Below, piece after piece: positions 24,590 through 37,177 of a stretch of DNA of 64,000 nucleotides. This DNA is from Atriophallophorus winterbourni (Eukaryota; Platyhelminthes; Trematoda; Plagiorchiida; Microphallidae). The position numbers were made by a program, and so were the translations under genes. Each line of letters opens with the position of its first letter. The first letter of the stretch is position 1. The stretch covers positions 41,243 through 105,242 of the forward strand of contig JACCGJ010000200.1 in the NCBI GenBank assembly GCA_013407085.1. The letters run 5' to 3'. The notes beneath the pieces were generated by a model that made no database searches, was not told where the DNA came from, and saw only the letters and a program-made list of their open reading frames with translations.

Positions 24590-24662
24590 CGCCGACACCC
24601 GACACATCAAAGCTTCACGTGTGAACTTGGCGAGCACTCGCCAACGTTGGTGACCGGTGAAA
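24590..24662. repeat. GC-rich cluster of palindromes
   Basis: In otherwise AT-rich DNA: TTGGCGAG/CTCGCCAA (24627-24644, 2-base spacer), CCAACGTTGG (24641-24650), and the near-palindrome TTCACGTGTGAA just before. The preceding GTTGCGCCGACACCCGACAC is also GC-rich. It could fold into a strong hairpin on either strand. Confidence 0.5.
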
Positions 24663-25704
24663 CATTGTTTACGATTTCGTGTTTGAAAGCGATATGCTTA
24701 AACAAAGAACACTCTAACCTGGTGTTCATTTCGAATCTCACGTAGTTTGTTTTAATGTATCCAGATTGTCACTTGTCACATTTGGCAATTGACAGCGACA
24801 AACGAGACGGCTACAGTAATGTGAAAACTCAGTAACGGTAAACTTGGACATGTTTGGAACAATGCCGTTGGTACAGCTGATTAATTGTAATCGCTCGACT
24901 TGGGGTCCCGTTGAGAATTGAAATCAATGCTGGAGAAAAGTGTGAATAACTTTTTAGATTATATTGCACTATTGAAAACCGGTAACTAGTTTTGTTGACA
25001 GGGTTGAATTTAATTCAATACCAAATTACCGTGAGGAATGTTATTAAAATTTTTCAGTGTATTGTGTTACAATTGGTTAAGGTAAGAATATTTTCCGTGA
25101 GATTTAGAAAAGTTAAGGAGTGGTTAACAAAGTAAGACTTTGAACCCGTGTTGTGATGTTTATTTGCGTAGAATTGGGTCGTTTATGAGCGCCTATTGTG
25201 TGTATATAACGGTAACCCTGCTTATACATTGCCAAACATTTAGCCGAAAGTCCACTTCAAATACGAATAATAGTCTACATCTGCATTAATTAATTTTCCT
25301 ATACTCGATTTTCCAAATCTCCACTCTATGTTATGAAGACGAGTTTGACTTATTCGTTGCAAACATTTCTAGGGTTTTTACATATTGATTCTGCTTTACT
25401 TGAAGCTAGCGAATGCAAAATGGTATAAAAGAATTTCAAAGGTTGTTACTGATGATTTCACACTAAAACTACACGGCTTAAACATCTGTGTGAGTTTTAA
25501 AAAATATTTCTATATTCACAATTATTCCACGGACACATTACAGAACTAAATATTTCAACGTTATCATTAAAACTTCAAAAGTTCAAATACCACGAGAATT
25601 CCGCAATAATAAACTATACTCCAAATCTAGAACGTTGTGGTTGAAGTACACATTTCTTCACTGATGCCTATAATTTTTATGCGATAAAATTGTTGGATAA
25701 GGAC
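24663..25704. other. Unassigned stretch
   Basis: Nothing recognised; AT-rich. Confidence 0.35.
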
Positions 25705-25815
25705 ACAAAACTTACCAAAAATCTGCTCTAACCGATTTATTACAAACTTTTGATTCATGACTCTGGATTCCCGATCAATCTCAAATATATTCAAATTCAT
25801 TGCTAAAGTCACAAC
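25705..25815 (+). repeat. Dispersed repeat C, inner unit
   Basis: ACCAAAAATCTGCTCTAACC, GATTTATTACAAACTTT, ATTCCCGATCAATCTCAAAT: about 110 bp matching 570-660. Confidence 0.65.
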
Positions 25816-26930
25816 CATTTATTTTGCGTTTCTAGTAACGAGGGGTAAATTTATTTCATCAAAAACTGAAAGCAATGTTTTTCCTCAATTAATTTTTCAA
25901 TTGGACCATAATATATCCTTCCGTAATTATTCTCAACTGATCAGAGTTAATTCGCTCGTATTTATATGGTAAATTCGATGTTGCTACAACATTGTACATT
26001 TACTCAAATCAGAATATATATAGAGAGTGGTGAAACTGATTTTTTTCTTCAAAATTCACAATTTTATAAAACCGTTTCCACTGTAACACGAATCCGAAAT
26101 CTTACGCTTGTCTAATTTGCATATTTAACTCAGATTTGTTGAAAATTAAATTTGTACTGTGAGTCTCTTGGGTATAAATTTCGCATCGACGTTTTCTGTT
26201 TTTCATGCGAGTTTATTATTACTTAATGAAGTTGTGATCCATATTCGGGTCAATCTCAATTTAAATTCACTATACGCTTATATCAACTTGAAGCAAGCAA
26301 AACCCACATCGGTGTATAGCATTTGCATTTGCCTCTGTCACACTGCTTCGTGTGTGAAATTTAGCTGTGCACGAAATGGGGGATTACTTTGCATTCAATA
26401 ACGAAAAATAATCTAATAACATTTGATAAAATGTGTAGATTGATATAGAGATATATCTGGAATCGTACAAACAATATCGCCTATGCCTTTGATGATTTTG
26501 AATTGATTTCATAACTTTGCATCCACTGAATCGATAATAGAGACTAATGTGTAATTTGATTCAATGCAGCGAAATGAAAATCATCATGTAATTGGCTGGA
26601 CATACACCGACAAAGTGATCAGTGGAATCAATCGGAGAAAAGTATCGCTTATCTGATATACTATAAAAAAGGCTAAAAATCCTAGTGTTGAAGTGATTGA
26701 CGATTGAGGGTTGTTTCAAGATAGCCGGAGCTGAAATGGTTGTCTTCGCGAATTAAACGCAAAAACCAAAGACGTTTGCGGAGATCGCGCGAGCGGGACT
26801 TTTGCTGCAACCTGCACTACCTGAAGCAGATTGATAGAAAAAACGAACAGATTTTCTAATGCTGCATAACAAATGAATTTGTGAAGTCACTTATGAATTC
26901 AAATCCAGTTTACAATTTCTCAACAAATTC
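25816..26930. other. Unassigned stretch
   Basis: Short frames only; nothing recognised. Confidence 0.35.
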
Positions 26931-26933
26931 GTG

Positions 26934-27030
26934 GCATGCGGATCCTTATAGCATTGTTTCAAACTGATTGGCAACCAGCACGAAACTGGTTGTTTTTGTG
27001 TGTTTTAATGTGACTGATGGAAATGCATGC
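26934..27030 (+). ncRNA. Hammerhead-like repeat, subfamily B, decayed
   Basis: Same arrangement as at 3174: GCATGCGGATCC, CTGATTG (CTGATGA mutated in its last two bases), CCAGCAC, GAAAC at 26982-26986, T-G-G-T-T-G, and GTGACTGATGGAAATGCATG. The outer GCATGC stem arms are kept. Predicted inactive because of the core mutations. Confidence 0.6.
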
Positions 27031-27039
27031 GAACGTTGA

Positions 27040-28050
27040 GTTTTTGAATTAACTTTTTTCTTTCTGTAACAAGATGCATGACTTCTTTTCAGCTAAAATA
27101 TGAATCTGTAGACGATGTTACAAAGTGTGTGGCTCCTCAAATCATTGACTACTGCAGCAGATGAGCAAACAGGAACAGCGTTCTGCTCGCAATTCGATGA
27201 CAATGTTGTGTATTTCTTGTCAACATGTAGATTTACACCGATTTACGATGTTTGAATATACCTGCAAACAAGATGCACCTGTTTTCTTACAGTTTAGGCA
27301 AAATATGCAAAAATCCAAAGACTATTTTTTATTCGTGATTCTTTTCGTAATTAAATAACTGTACGGTTTCCCAAATTAATTGTTCTAGTAGCAAACATTA
27401 GAAGTCACAATTTCTTTCTAATTTATGCCTCATATGCACCTTTACTTTGAAAAACACAGAAAGTTGAATCGTTTGTTTGACTACATGTCCATCATCTCAT
27501 AGTTTGTCAGACAAACTCGGACACATGTCACTCACGGTATGAAATATGTCAGCGATGACAATCCAGAGCGTCGGAAAATCTAGTGGTTCACATTTAGAGA
27601 AAAAATGGATTTTTTAATGCTTCGTCTTATTCCAAAACATTATTTTGTCCTTAGGCTTTCCGTTTAGTGCGATTGATGATATAGCTGAAAAATTTCACCT
27701 TCACGAAATAGCCCTTCGTGACGTCCATGATCGCGAGTTCAAATGAGATATCCGTTATTAGTTTTGATTGAAGATGTAAACCTATTTCGGAATAAATGTT
27801 TACTCTAACTTATATAATTTTACGAACTAGGTTTCTCCCAAATAACCTATTCGAAATAGTTAGCATTAGAAACTCTGCTCTGTTGAGAGAATACAATTCG
27901 GATCATAAGTATGCTTCGTATAAACTTTCATAATCTACCATCTTTAATTAGTAATTATATATGCTCTGAGATATACGAATGCCTTTGTTTCGTTGTAAAT
28001 TGCCCGTTTATTTATCCATCCAACCATTAATGCATCAAACACAAGTAGGG
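27040..28050. other. Unassigned stretch
   Basis: No gene or shared repeat seen. Confidence 0.35.
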
Positions 28051-28052
28051 TA

Positions 28053-28370
28053 ACCAAAGTAATGTGTTGCTAAACTCACCAGTATTTACACTCCGTCATC
28101 AGGTGGAGACAGTAAGATTAGGTTCGGTTAGCCTTGAAACAGTGGATAAATGATAAACAACGTTATACGTGTATGCCATTGTAGCATAGGGTTCGTACAA
28201 CGAACCACGATTTTCAAACACAGAATCACAAAGTCATTCGTGGCCAAACACTCAAGGCGCTTATGGATGACCAAAGTAATGTGTTGCTCACATCCCCCGA
28301 ACTTACATTCCACTACCAGTTTCTGGCTCATTGCCGTCAACAGGTGGATACACTAAGACAGTAAGTAGGG
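28053..28370 (-). ncRNA. Head-to-tail pair of hammerhead-like repeats, subfamily A
   Basis: ACCAAAGTAATGTGTTGCT occurs at 28053 and again at 28270, a 217-bp period; the helix I block AGGTGG occurs at 28101 and 28342, a 241-bp period. On the minus strand the 28097 unit has CTGATGAC but has lost the GAAA side by a deletion of about 24 bp; the 28337 unit reads CTGTTGACGGC, then GAGCCAGAAACTGGTAGTGG, so helix II, GAAA and GUA remain but CTGATGA is mutated to CTGTTGA. A body of about 100 bp lies between. This is a repeat dimer. Confidence 0.7.
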
Positions 28371-29364
28371 TATGTTTGAAGGAAACATCACTTGAAACGT
28401 TATATGTCCAGACATCATGTGCTATAAATTGAAATGTTGCTGGCCGCTCCCAATTGAAGTTGGAGTTGAAGATATTTTGCTAGAACGTTTTGAACCGATT
28501 GGCTTGAACACATCGTAACAAATTCTCTAAGCTCCCCCTCCACCCCGAATTCGTAGTACCTTTATATATCCATTTAGAATATTTATTAGCAGCTTGCGAA
28601 TCATTCAAAATTTGTTTTTACGTCAAAATATCTTTACATAACAACTTGTTAAGCCTCAATATCCTGAAGAAATCGAAAAGAAACCGAAATGAACATCTTT
28701 CCAGACGAGATACTAAAAGTTAAATTGATTCAGGTTTAAAGTTTTGACATAAACCTAAATAATTGATGACGAAAAATCGGAGGCACTGTTTACAGCACTC
28801 ATTCTTTCGAACTAGTCAAAATTCCCGTTATGATAATTGTAGAAACACTAAATATTTATCCAATATGTTCTGTTTGCTATCACTCAACTAATCAGCATGT
28901 CTTCTTTTCTCCTGTTTTTCGTCATGCTTAAAAGCATTTCCGGGCAAATTATTAGCACCAAAGTTTGAAAACATTTTCTACATTTCAATCTGGATGAGTT
29001 TGCATTTTTCAACGAAATCGTTTCAAATCATATTCACCGAGGAAATAGAACACGCGTACCGAGATATCAAAATGCTTACATTTTTTCATAATTCTATCAC
29101 TGTATTCAAATATCTTGAAAAAGTTACTTTAACCGGTGATTAAAATGAGAAAGATTTGATTTAATAAATAATTTATTGCTAAATAGAAGCTAGAAATGAA
29201 ATCAGAGGTTTGCGGTTTGCACTGGTTGTGCATTAAAGAAAAATGTTGATTTCCCTTTATTTTAGACCATACCTATGTGTAAATAGGGTGCACGTATATT
29301 CGTGAAATATGACAGTGACAGTCTATTATACGTTCCAACAAGGTAAACTGTCTCCGTCGGTGGA
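28371..29364. other. Unassigned stretch
   Basis: AT-rich, no feature seen. Confidence 0.35.
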
Positions 29365-29490
29365 CTAATGTTGCTGGCCTCCTTCGGTCGATGTCGACCA
29401 TGGATGTACATCACAATCGCATGAATTTCATGTTTTACAGCTTTTGGAGTGGAGTAATATTTCATGGAAAATAGCACGGGAAGTAACTCA
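29365..29490 (-). repeat. ZF-LINE 3' end with tail
   Basis: On the minus strand: a finger-end remnant (K-A-V-K-H-E-I-H-A), ATGAAATTCATGCGATTG, then the canonical tail GATGTACATCCATGG, TCGACATCGACCGAAGG, AGGCCAGCAACA. A 5'-truncated insertion. Confidence 0.7.
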
Positions 29491-29499
29491 GATCTTAAC

Positions 29500-30490
29500 C
29501 TAACATTCATTCAAAACGTTCAATAGAAATCTCATAGAGATTAAAAACAGGAATTTGTTACTTTGAGATTTCTTTTGAACAGATATTACATCCATTTCAA
29601 TGCATGACTCAGACTGATTGCTAGAATTCATCTTCGCGGTAAACAAAATAAATCAAGCCTAACCCAATGCATACGAGATTGTTGTCATTTTGGCTGGATT
29701 TGACGTTGATATATTGTACATCACACCTTGCAGGCCTGTAGCCTTCAAACTGAAGTGAATGCCAAATATCATTCACCGATCCAATGACAAATTGTACAAA
29801 AACGGAAAGTAGACAGTGTGCAACATTTTCGTTACCGATATTCATATTTTGATATTTATCATCTCCAATGAATTATCACATTGTTGCCTAGAAACCAATT
29901 TATCCATTTCTTCTCTAGCATTAGGAAATGTTTTGCATAAACATGTGTTTTACATGAAATGATTGGATTTTCGTAAACAATTCAAGTATTTTAAAATTGA
30001 TACATCTTTTAACCCCGGTAGCGTATTGGAAATCATTCTCAATAATATCCCGGCTAGATGTGACGTGAGGTTGAATTATTTTGAGCTCTGACCTATTCCG
30101 ATATACTCTTCATAATTGTCATCTGAGTGGTGAGATAATATTTATTTTATTGTTTGCGACAACCTGTATATTCACAAAAGAATTACCCATTTACTGCATC
30201 TCGTTCTTTGTTATAATTAGGGGTGGTGTTCAGACGTTTATTCAAATCGCTAGTGTAATTTTACCGTTAAATCAACTTACCGGTGTTTACCACTATCGAA
30301 GACTACTCAGAAACATATTTGTCGTGCAATCAATATGAGATCAACAATCTCAAGTGAGTTTGCGCGGCAAAATACGTGCCGAAATATTAATAGGCCTTGT
30401 AACGTCACACAAATTCCGCACAAAACTACACCAAACAAACGCGATGTTTTCCTGACTTTTAATTCATCTGTAAAATGAAAGTATATGTTA
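29500..30490. other. Unassigned stretch
   Basis: Short frames only. Confidence 0.35.
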
Positions 30491-30496
30491 ATGTAT

Positions 30497-30700
30497 AGGG
30501 TTGCTCACATACCCCACAATTACACTCCACAACAGGGTTCGGCTTGCCGTCATCATTTGCGACAGTAAAATTAGATTAGTTGAGCCTTGAACCGGCTGTA
30601 AAGATAGAAAGTTTTATAATAGAATGCCACTATTATATAAGGTTCGTACGACGAAACACTTTGCTCAGCAACGAATCAAAGTATTATCCGGTCAAGTGAA
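30497..30700 (-). ncRNA. Hammerhead-like repeat, subfamily A, decayed monomer with body
   Basis: The plus strand reads GTTGCTCACATACCCC, AATTACACTCCACAAC, GGCTTGCCGTCATCA, GAGCCTTGAA, then the body with ATGCCA, AAGGTTCGTACGACGAA and CAACGAATCAAAGT, matching the 28.1-28.3 kb unit in order. On the minus strand the core is AATGATGACGGC ... GCCGAACCC, with CTGATGA and GAAA both mutated. Predicted inactive. Confidence 0.6.
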
Positions 30701-30709
30701 CAAAAGGCT

Positions 30710-32020
30710 CAACATTATCTGCTGTTCTTGAAACATTCTTCGTATGTGAGAAAAACGTCTGTGGAAAGGTCAAATCTAGCAAGTGTCGCAATCATAATCT
30801 CTAGTGTCACAAAAATTGATAAGTCATTATCGCCGGCGGTGATATCACTCCTGGATAATTAAAATGATACTTGGCGTATGTGACATATGTAACAATTGTT
30901 TATTGAAACCGAAAGAAGATTTGCTGTTTTCAACAAGTATCTCCCAGGCAGCCTAGAGCTGCTCGCATGGAGCTTACAACTTAACATGGCAAAGATTAAG
31001 ATATCATTAGAGACCCTTACCACAACTAGAAACTCTTCGTTGGATAGTATAGACTTCTAAAAATAGGACAACACTGTTCTTAATACCAACAGAGAAAAAA
31101 ATATATATTCACGATCACTTCACGCAAATCCTCATTTGGTACAAATGTCACCGAGAGTCTAAAAGCGTGCTCTCTTCATCAAGACAACGCCTTTCTAAAT
31201 GAGACTGTAAACGGTATCTCGAATCGAAACTTCCTGAGATGAAAAAAATTATAAAGCTCAGGCCATCCATTCACCTAATTGTTTAAGTAAGACTAACAGA
31301 TTCAAAACCAAATGTGATAGCGCAAAGCATTTCGAAATGTCTCAGTGTTATTTGTATCAACCTACAAGTATTCAGGGAAAAATGTTATGAATAAAGAGAG
31401 ACACGATCTAAAATAGAGGCCGACAAGCTGTACGATGAAGTGTTTGGAACGCACCAGATCAAGACCATTTTAAAGTTTGGTTCACGAACACAGCTCATCA
31501 AATTTAGGTGACGCACTGGCACTGAAAAAAATCACTCAGCAGTGTAAAGTACATAGAAACGTTTATTTTGAATTCATACTTTCTAAGTGAGTTTCCCCAG
31601 TGCAGAACACACTTAAGCGTTGGTGGGAATAAATAACACAACAAAAGGTAAATCGAGAGTTTTCCTATTCAGACATAAGATCAACTGACAGATAATACCA
31701 GATAATGCATTGGCAACAATTTTAGAGCAATTTTTTGTCCGAATGTTATGACATTGTCAACAAATTTGCAAGACTCGTTACAATATGAAACCTTAAGTGA
31801 TGTCGACGTGAATTCACCGGTTGTACAGGTGCGTTTAACTAGGTTTAGCGTTACCCTATTTTCAAGTGAATACGGATTAGTGCCGTTTATTATGAGGTTA
31901 TGTGAGCTATAGTTTTTTGACCAGCTATGTTATTCGTATGAATAACTGGTAAATACGGGAATCGTACCACCAGACACATAAACTACACTTATTACGCAAA
32001 CCTAATAGTGTTTTTCATTT
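30710..32020. other. Unassigned stretch
   Basis: No recognisable gene or repeat. Confidence 0.35.
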
Positions 32021-32935
32021 ATAGCCGGCCATATTCACCTACGTGAGTCTCAGTTCTGTGGTATCTAAAGTACTGGAACGCTCGGTGTGAGAAAGTTTTA
32101 TCATGAAAATCTAGATGGATGCAAGCATTAGATGGAAGGGGTTGTCTACAAGCCTGATGTTAGATATTTTGAAGCCTAACAGCATTTTGTGCTGCCAGAT
32201 TTCGGTATCAGAGGAAATCTGTTTGCTTCATGCACGAGGTATCTGTCTAAACATCAAGCAAAATTCAGAATTGCTGGCAAAAATGCCCGAGATATCGGGA
32301 CACGAACAGTGTCCCACAAGGTTCAATATTCTGTCCCACACTGTTCCTAATAAATCTATATACACCTTTGCAGTCGTTACGTGAAAAACATCTTCTTTTA
32401 ATGATTCCGTAAAACGTTGGATGAAGATGAACCCTGTTAAGGACTGTACAGTTTTACTGGCAGACCTAAATAAGCTGCATTACCGGACAATTCAATACAA
32501 GCTGCCATTCAAATTCCTTAAGTGCAAAATGACAAAGGCTTTAAACTTAATTGGCAGTTGAAATCTTGGTTGGTGTATATCACATACAGGTCTAGGTATC
32601 ACAGAATGAGGAATTTTGAAAAGCAATCTACATTACGAGCTATTTATAGGCGTGCACGCAGCGTACTGGTCTTACTCGGGAGAATTTTCAGACGTTTTCT
32701 TTCGCCATCATTGAGAAACTCACTTAACACATACACACACCCAGTCGTAGACGATAGAATACATTTTCTGAGAGCCATGGTTTGAGAAAGACATCGCGCT
32801 ACTTGAGAGAATCCAATAAAAGGCAACCAAAATGGTTACCAGATTGTATAACATACAAGTGTAGCAGCGACAGTCTTGACTTGGATTGAGTACACTTGAG
32901 CGCATGAGTATTCGAAGTGACCTAATTCAGGCCTA
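32020..32935 (+). pseudogene. CR1-like reverse transcriptase fragment (plus strand)
   Basis: Frames read R-P-Y-S, then VSLSSVVSKVLERSV-like (about 32030-32090), SVPQGSI and S-P-T-L-F-like (about 32310-32345), AIYRRARSVLVLLGRIFRRF (about 32640) and FEKDIALLERIQ with A-T-K-M-V-T-R-L (about 32785-32850). These are the palm and post-palm landmarks of the LINE at 13-17 kb, scattered over all three frames. 5'-truncated and long dead. Confidence 0.72.
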
Positions 32936-33029
32936 AAGTACTTCATACATCAAGACACTCAGACATTACCTCACCTTTCAAATACCACATTGCTGCATAC
33001 ATTGTCATCCAAACGTTTATCTAGTTTGT

Positions 33030-33350
33030 GTATGATTTCATTAGAACAGCTTACCGGCAGAACTGGTTTCGTCACCGTGTAAAATAAATTTCAAATAAAA
33101 TTTGGGAAATTTGATCTTGAATAATATTGCGTTGGACCTCGTTTATTGCTTCCGTTTTACGCAGATACATTTTCGACTAAAATTTGACCATTCGGTGTCA
33201 TATTTGAAACTAAATTTACTGCCCATTCGAATCCTTCACATGGACTGAATATGAATATAGGATTTATTTAAAAGTTTTACGTAGATTTGATGGTATTGTA
33301 TACCTTTTAACAACAAATCCTAAATCTTGCATATTGTATAGACTGGTACG
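33030..33350 (+). repeat. Dispersed repeat D, copy 2
   Basis: Ordered similarity to 5330-5700. It directly follows the reverse transcriptase fragment, so it could be that LINE's 3' flank. Confidence 0.55.
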
Positions 33351-34850
33351 GCTGCTAGATTTTCAATAAATATATTATGAGTAAAAATAATTTGTTTAGA
33401 ATTCTAGAAATATTTGCTCATTTTTATTTAACATCATAATTAAACAAAAAACTGAAATTCGATTTTGTTCACAACCGAGAGATTGCTGAAAAAAGATTCT
33501 TTTTATTCTTTTTAAAACTTTTTTTATTTTTCTTTGCCATTTACGCAATTGCATAATCAACAAAACACAATCATCATTTTTATATTTTTTCGTTTATTCA
33601 GTTCAAATTTTTCAGTTAAATAGATCGTCGGATTTCCGAGTTTTACTAATGGAACAGTTGGTGCAATTTATCTTTTATTACTAATTTCAGGGATAATTCA
33701 TGGGAGGTAACCATAGCGTCGAAGTTGTAATTCATCGAAATGGTTTTCGGGAACTTGGGGTAACATTTCACATGCAACTTTTCTATGAAAATCTCTCCAA
33801 ATTAAGGGATGCATCAGTCACCGTTTAGAAAAAGCAACTGCTATTTACACATTGGACGGATGGCGATGAAATACTTTGGATATACGCAAGAATATTTACA
33901 GTTATATTTGAAATATTTTGCGCGCGTGAAATAAAAATTGCCGAAATTGCATCTGCATTACTTGCGATTCGACCGGTTTAAAGTAATCTGTGGTACGTCG
34001 CTCTAAATGCTCTTAAACTGTTTAAGGTTGAAAATACTTTTAATGCCCGCGTGATTTTACTGTAACAGTTATGATGGTTTCAGCCAAAGCTAGTCTTCAA
34101 GATGCTGCAGCCAAGTCTTTGTGATATGCTCTGGAGAACCCATACAAATGTCGTAATTTATTTAAACGCTGACGCGAGCGAAACATGGCGCAAGCTTAAT
34201 GACATTCAAATATCTTGCCTTTTCTAAATTTGACCATGGTCAACTCGCACAGCACATACATCACATCGTAACAATTTTTGGTGTATACTAACAGTCTGGG
34301 AGCTCTGAACACAGCGTATAAGACGTACGAATTTTCATTAGACGTTCGTTGCTCGAATTCCGCCGTGATCATACTTTTCAGACAATGTGCTCAACGCGGG
34401 TTATCACAGACCCAAATGTAAAATTTATGTTACAATTGTTGGAAAATATATCTCGGGAACCCAGCATCTACTTTTATCTTGAAAACTTTAATCCATCACA
34501 CAATTTCGTGTGAAAGAAATCGCAAGTAACTACTAGTTTAATTTATTCCAGTAGAATGATAAGGAAAAACTAAGCCAACAGTCGTGTCGTAATAGAACAA
34601 TCTTGACAGGGTTTGATGAATTCGGTTCAATCGATCGACCGAAATTAGTTTCGAACCTTGTATATATTGAATATATAAAAAAACGTTTAAATAAGTTAAA
34701 CTCGTAAGCCACTGTTGGATATGGCTCACACGACCAATCAGTTCAATCACAAACGTGAATCTTTGCTCATGACCATGGGTTTAACACCATCTACCTGTTC
34801 TTGAGCACGTGCTCGGTCAGGTTGGTGGTGCTTACAAACGCAACTGGTTA
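33351..34850. other. Unassigned stretch
   Basis: No gene recognised; T-rich runs near 33490-33540. Confidence 0.35.
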
Positions 34851-34965
34851 ACAATTCTTCCACTGTTTCAAGTCATATGGATCCTGGTCGTATTGTCTCT
34901 ACCGGATGAGTGCGACCAGCACCACACCGGTGTGCACGTGACGGAACTGCGTGCAAACACGGTTT
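34851..34965 (+). ncRNA. Hammerhead-like repeat, subfamily B, dead copy
   Basis: CCACTGTTTCAAG (as in subfamily A), ATATGGATCCTGGTCGTATT, CGGATGAGTGC (U4 of CTGATGA mutated), CAGCACCACACCGG (GAAA lost), GTGACGGAACTGCGTGCAAA. Both conserved core strands are damaged. It carries a flank of subfamily A and a core of subfamily B, linking the two. Confidence 0.55.
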
Positions 34966-34979
34966 TTTAATCGATAATG

Positions 34980-36530
34980 TAAGCAGAATATTTCAGCATA
35001 TACATTAATTACCCCGATTCCAGATGTTCTGAGCACTGAAATATTCAATATTTTGAAACGTGAACATATCTTGCGGAATTATCATCATTTCTGATTTATT
35101 CACATCTGAATTTAGCACGTGGCTGAACCGTGTCCCTGTGAATACCCGCTATCACATCCACATGACTAAGAAGCTATGCAATCGTTCTTACATGTCCAAG
35201 CTCAACTCAAATGAAATATTGGCTTCCAAAAAGCCGCTGATAATTTTGTTTGACAAAATACTATGCTCTCCAAGCGCACACCCATGAGGTTAACCTGTAT
35301 GAAGCCGCGATAAACTCCTCGTATTTCATCCTAATATTCAGCATGGGTATAATACGATTATTGTTATAATCGTTTGAGACACATATCATCGCGTGTAGCT
35401 GAATAATTGCCGAGAAGAAAACTAAACCGGGTTAGTTTCATGCTAAGAAGTTGCGTCAAGTTCAATGGCTCGAATGAGAGAAAGACGTTTCGGTTTTGCA
35501 TCCCCTTTGCCGCACCCACAGATGGAAATGAGACAGGAGAAAAACATACTATGATCTCACATTAGACCGACGCGCGTGTCTTGCACGATTTGTGACATCA
35601 CTGAAGTCGTTTCCTACACCCGTGGAGCTAGTCGCACAAAAACGAGATTGGTAACTTTGACATACCGTCAATAATAAAAACACTGTCTCCAAAATTTGAA
35701 TTTGTTTACCAAACGCACACTCATTTCCAAGCTACTGTTTCTATGCTTATGAACCATTTTCAGCACACAATGCGTAAAAACATTCGTTTATTCATTAGAA
35801 GCGAACAAAGTTCACGATATTCTATTCCAAAATTTCTATACATTAAACTAAGAGTAAAGATTTGCTGCACTTGAAAACGTATTCCTTATGCAATTCTTAA
35901 TCAACATTTGGCACATAGATAAACATGTCATTTCAATGTATATCAACTGACAAAATATTTAGCAAGATTATCCAGTCTATATTAATCTTTTCGCAGATAG
36001 CAAATCAATGATTTAAAAGCAATATGTTATTTTTTCAGTATTTGTGTGACGAACATTATTTAACTCAGTGAACATCACTTTGGCGATGCACAATTTTGCT
36101 GAGATTGAATTAGGTACATTTAACGGAACGATTCATTAAGCCTTACACTAACTTCCGAGCAACTAATCAGAACTAATTTTTTGGGTGACTTTCAGAAATC
36201 GTACAATCGAATTAAACAAATAATAATTCCCGGGTAAGTTTTCAGCTTCGAAAGTTGCCAGGAGTGTGTCTGCGCATTGAACTTGGTTGACTTGAGACAA
36301 ATCTGTGAAAATTGTGATTACTGATCACTGCTTTACAAAGTACCTCGATATTCCTTATGAAAACAATAAGAGGGAGATTATTTACATGATCGAAACAAAT
36401 GCCAATACGTGGGAGCTCACACTGTTTCAGTAAGAGTGCGAACGTCTGCAGTCTCTTTCAGATAGCATTTGAGTGTAGTTATTATATAATTTTAACCGGT
36501 ATCTGCTGCTTCCCGCATTATTTTCGGTAG
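34980..36530. other. Unassigned stretch
   Basis: Short frames only; nothing recognised. Confidence 0.35.
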
Positions 36531-36539
36531 AAGCGGAAT

Positions 36540-37010
36540 GGAGTGTCCTCTCCATTGGTGCGTTGTGAGGTACGTCAGGGCAGTTCAATATGGAGAACTA
36601 GCTGTTGCTCATGCAGCAAGTGCTCCTCCTCCACGGCACCACTGGAATCAAAGGAACAGCTAGGCTGATACGTTTGGACAACGATGCCGTCGCAGGAGCT
36701 GGCAGGACGAAATTGAATGAACTTCGAACTGCCTAACGGGACTCCGGCTCCGAACATTTTCTCGAAATTGACTCCTGAAGCCTTTTCCATGATTGGATGT
36801 AGCCACAAGGCAGTGGGGGTTTACGATAAGGGTTTTCCTTCCCCTAGGTGGACCCCTCTCATGGATTTACGAGCTCCACCTGCCCAAAGCATGCCGCTTT
36901 TAAGGCGCCAGTCAGCCGCCTTCGCCCTTTCTCCTGTCAGTAGAAGCAGTTCCGCCGGGTCACACAGGACCACGCGTGCAGGTCGACATAGACCGAAGGA
37001 GGCCAACAAC
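36540..37010 (+). mobile_element. GC-rich block ending in the ZF-LINE tail
   Basis: Visibly more GC-rich than its surroundings (for example GGTGGACCCCTCTCATGG and GAGCTCCACCTGCCC). It ends with GGTCGACATAGACCGAAGG, AGGCCAACAAC, the second half of the tail found on finger-ended LINE copies, but what precedes the tail is not the finger. Open frames exist on both strands (126 codons plus, 77 and 62 minus), with no recognisable protein. Could be an internally deleted LINE, its 5' region, or a composite non-autonomous element. Confidence 0.5.
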
Positions 37011-37177
37011 TATATACTTACAGAGGCATTATACTATATACATACATGGACAAACGCTAGGTATTTACTTGTTAGCCCCACCGACATGTTTATATAAGTA
37101 GTGCATCGAGTATATATCTATATATATTATTGAGCAGTACAAGAAAGCTCACTTGAAAATTATTTGTTTTAGTGATG

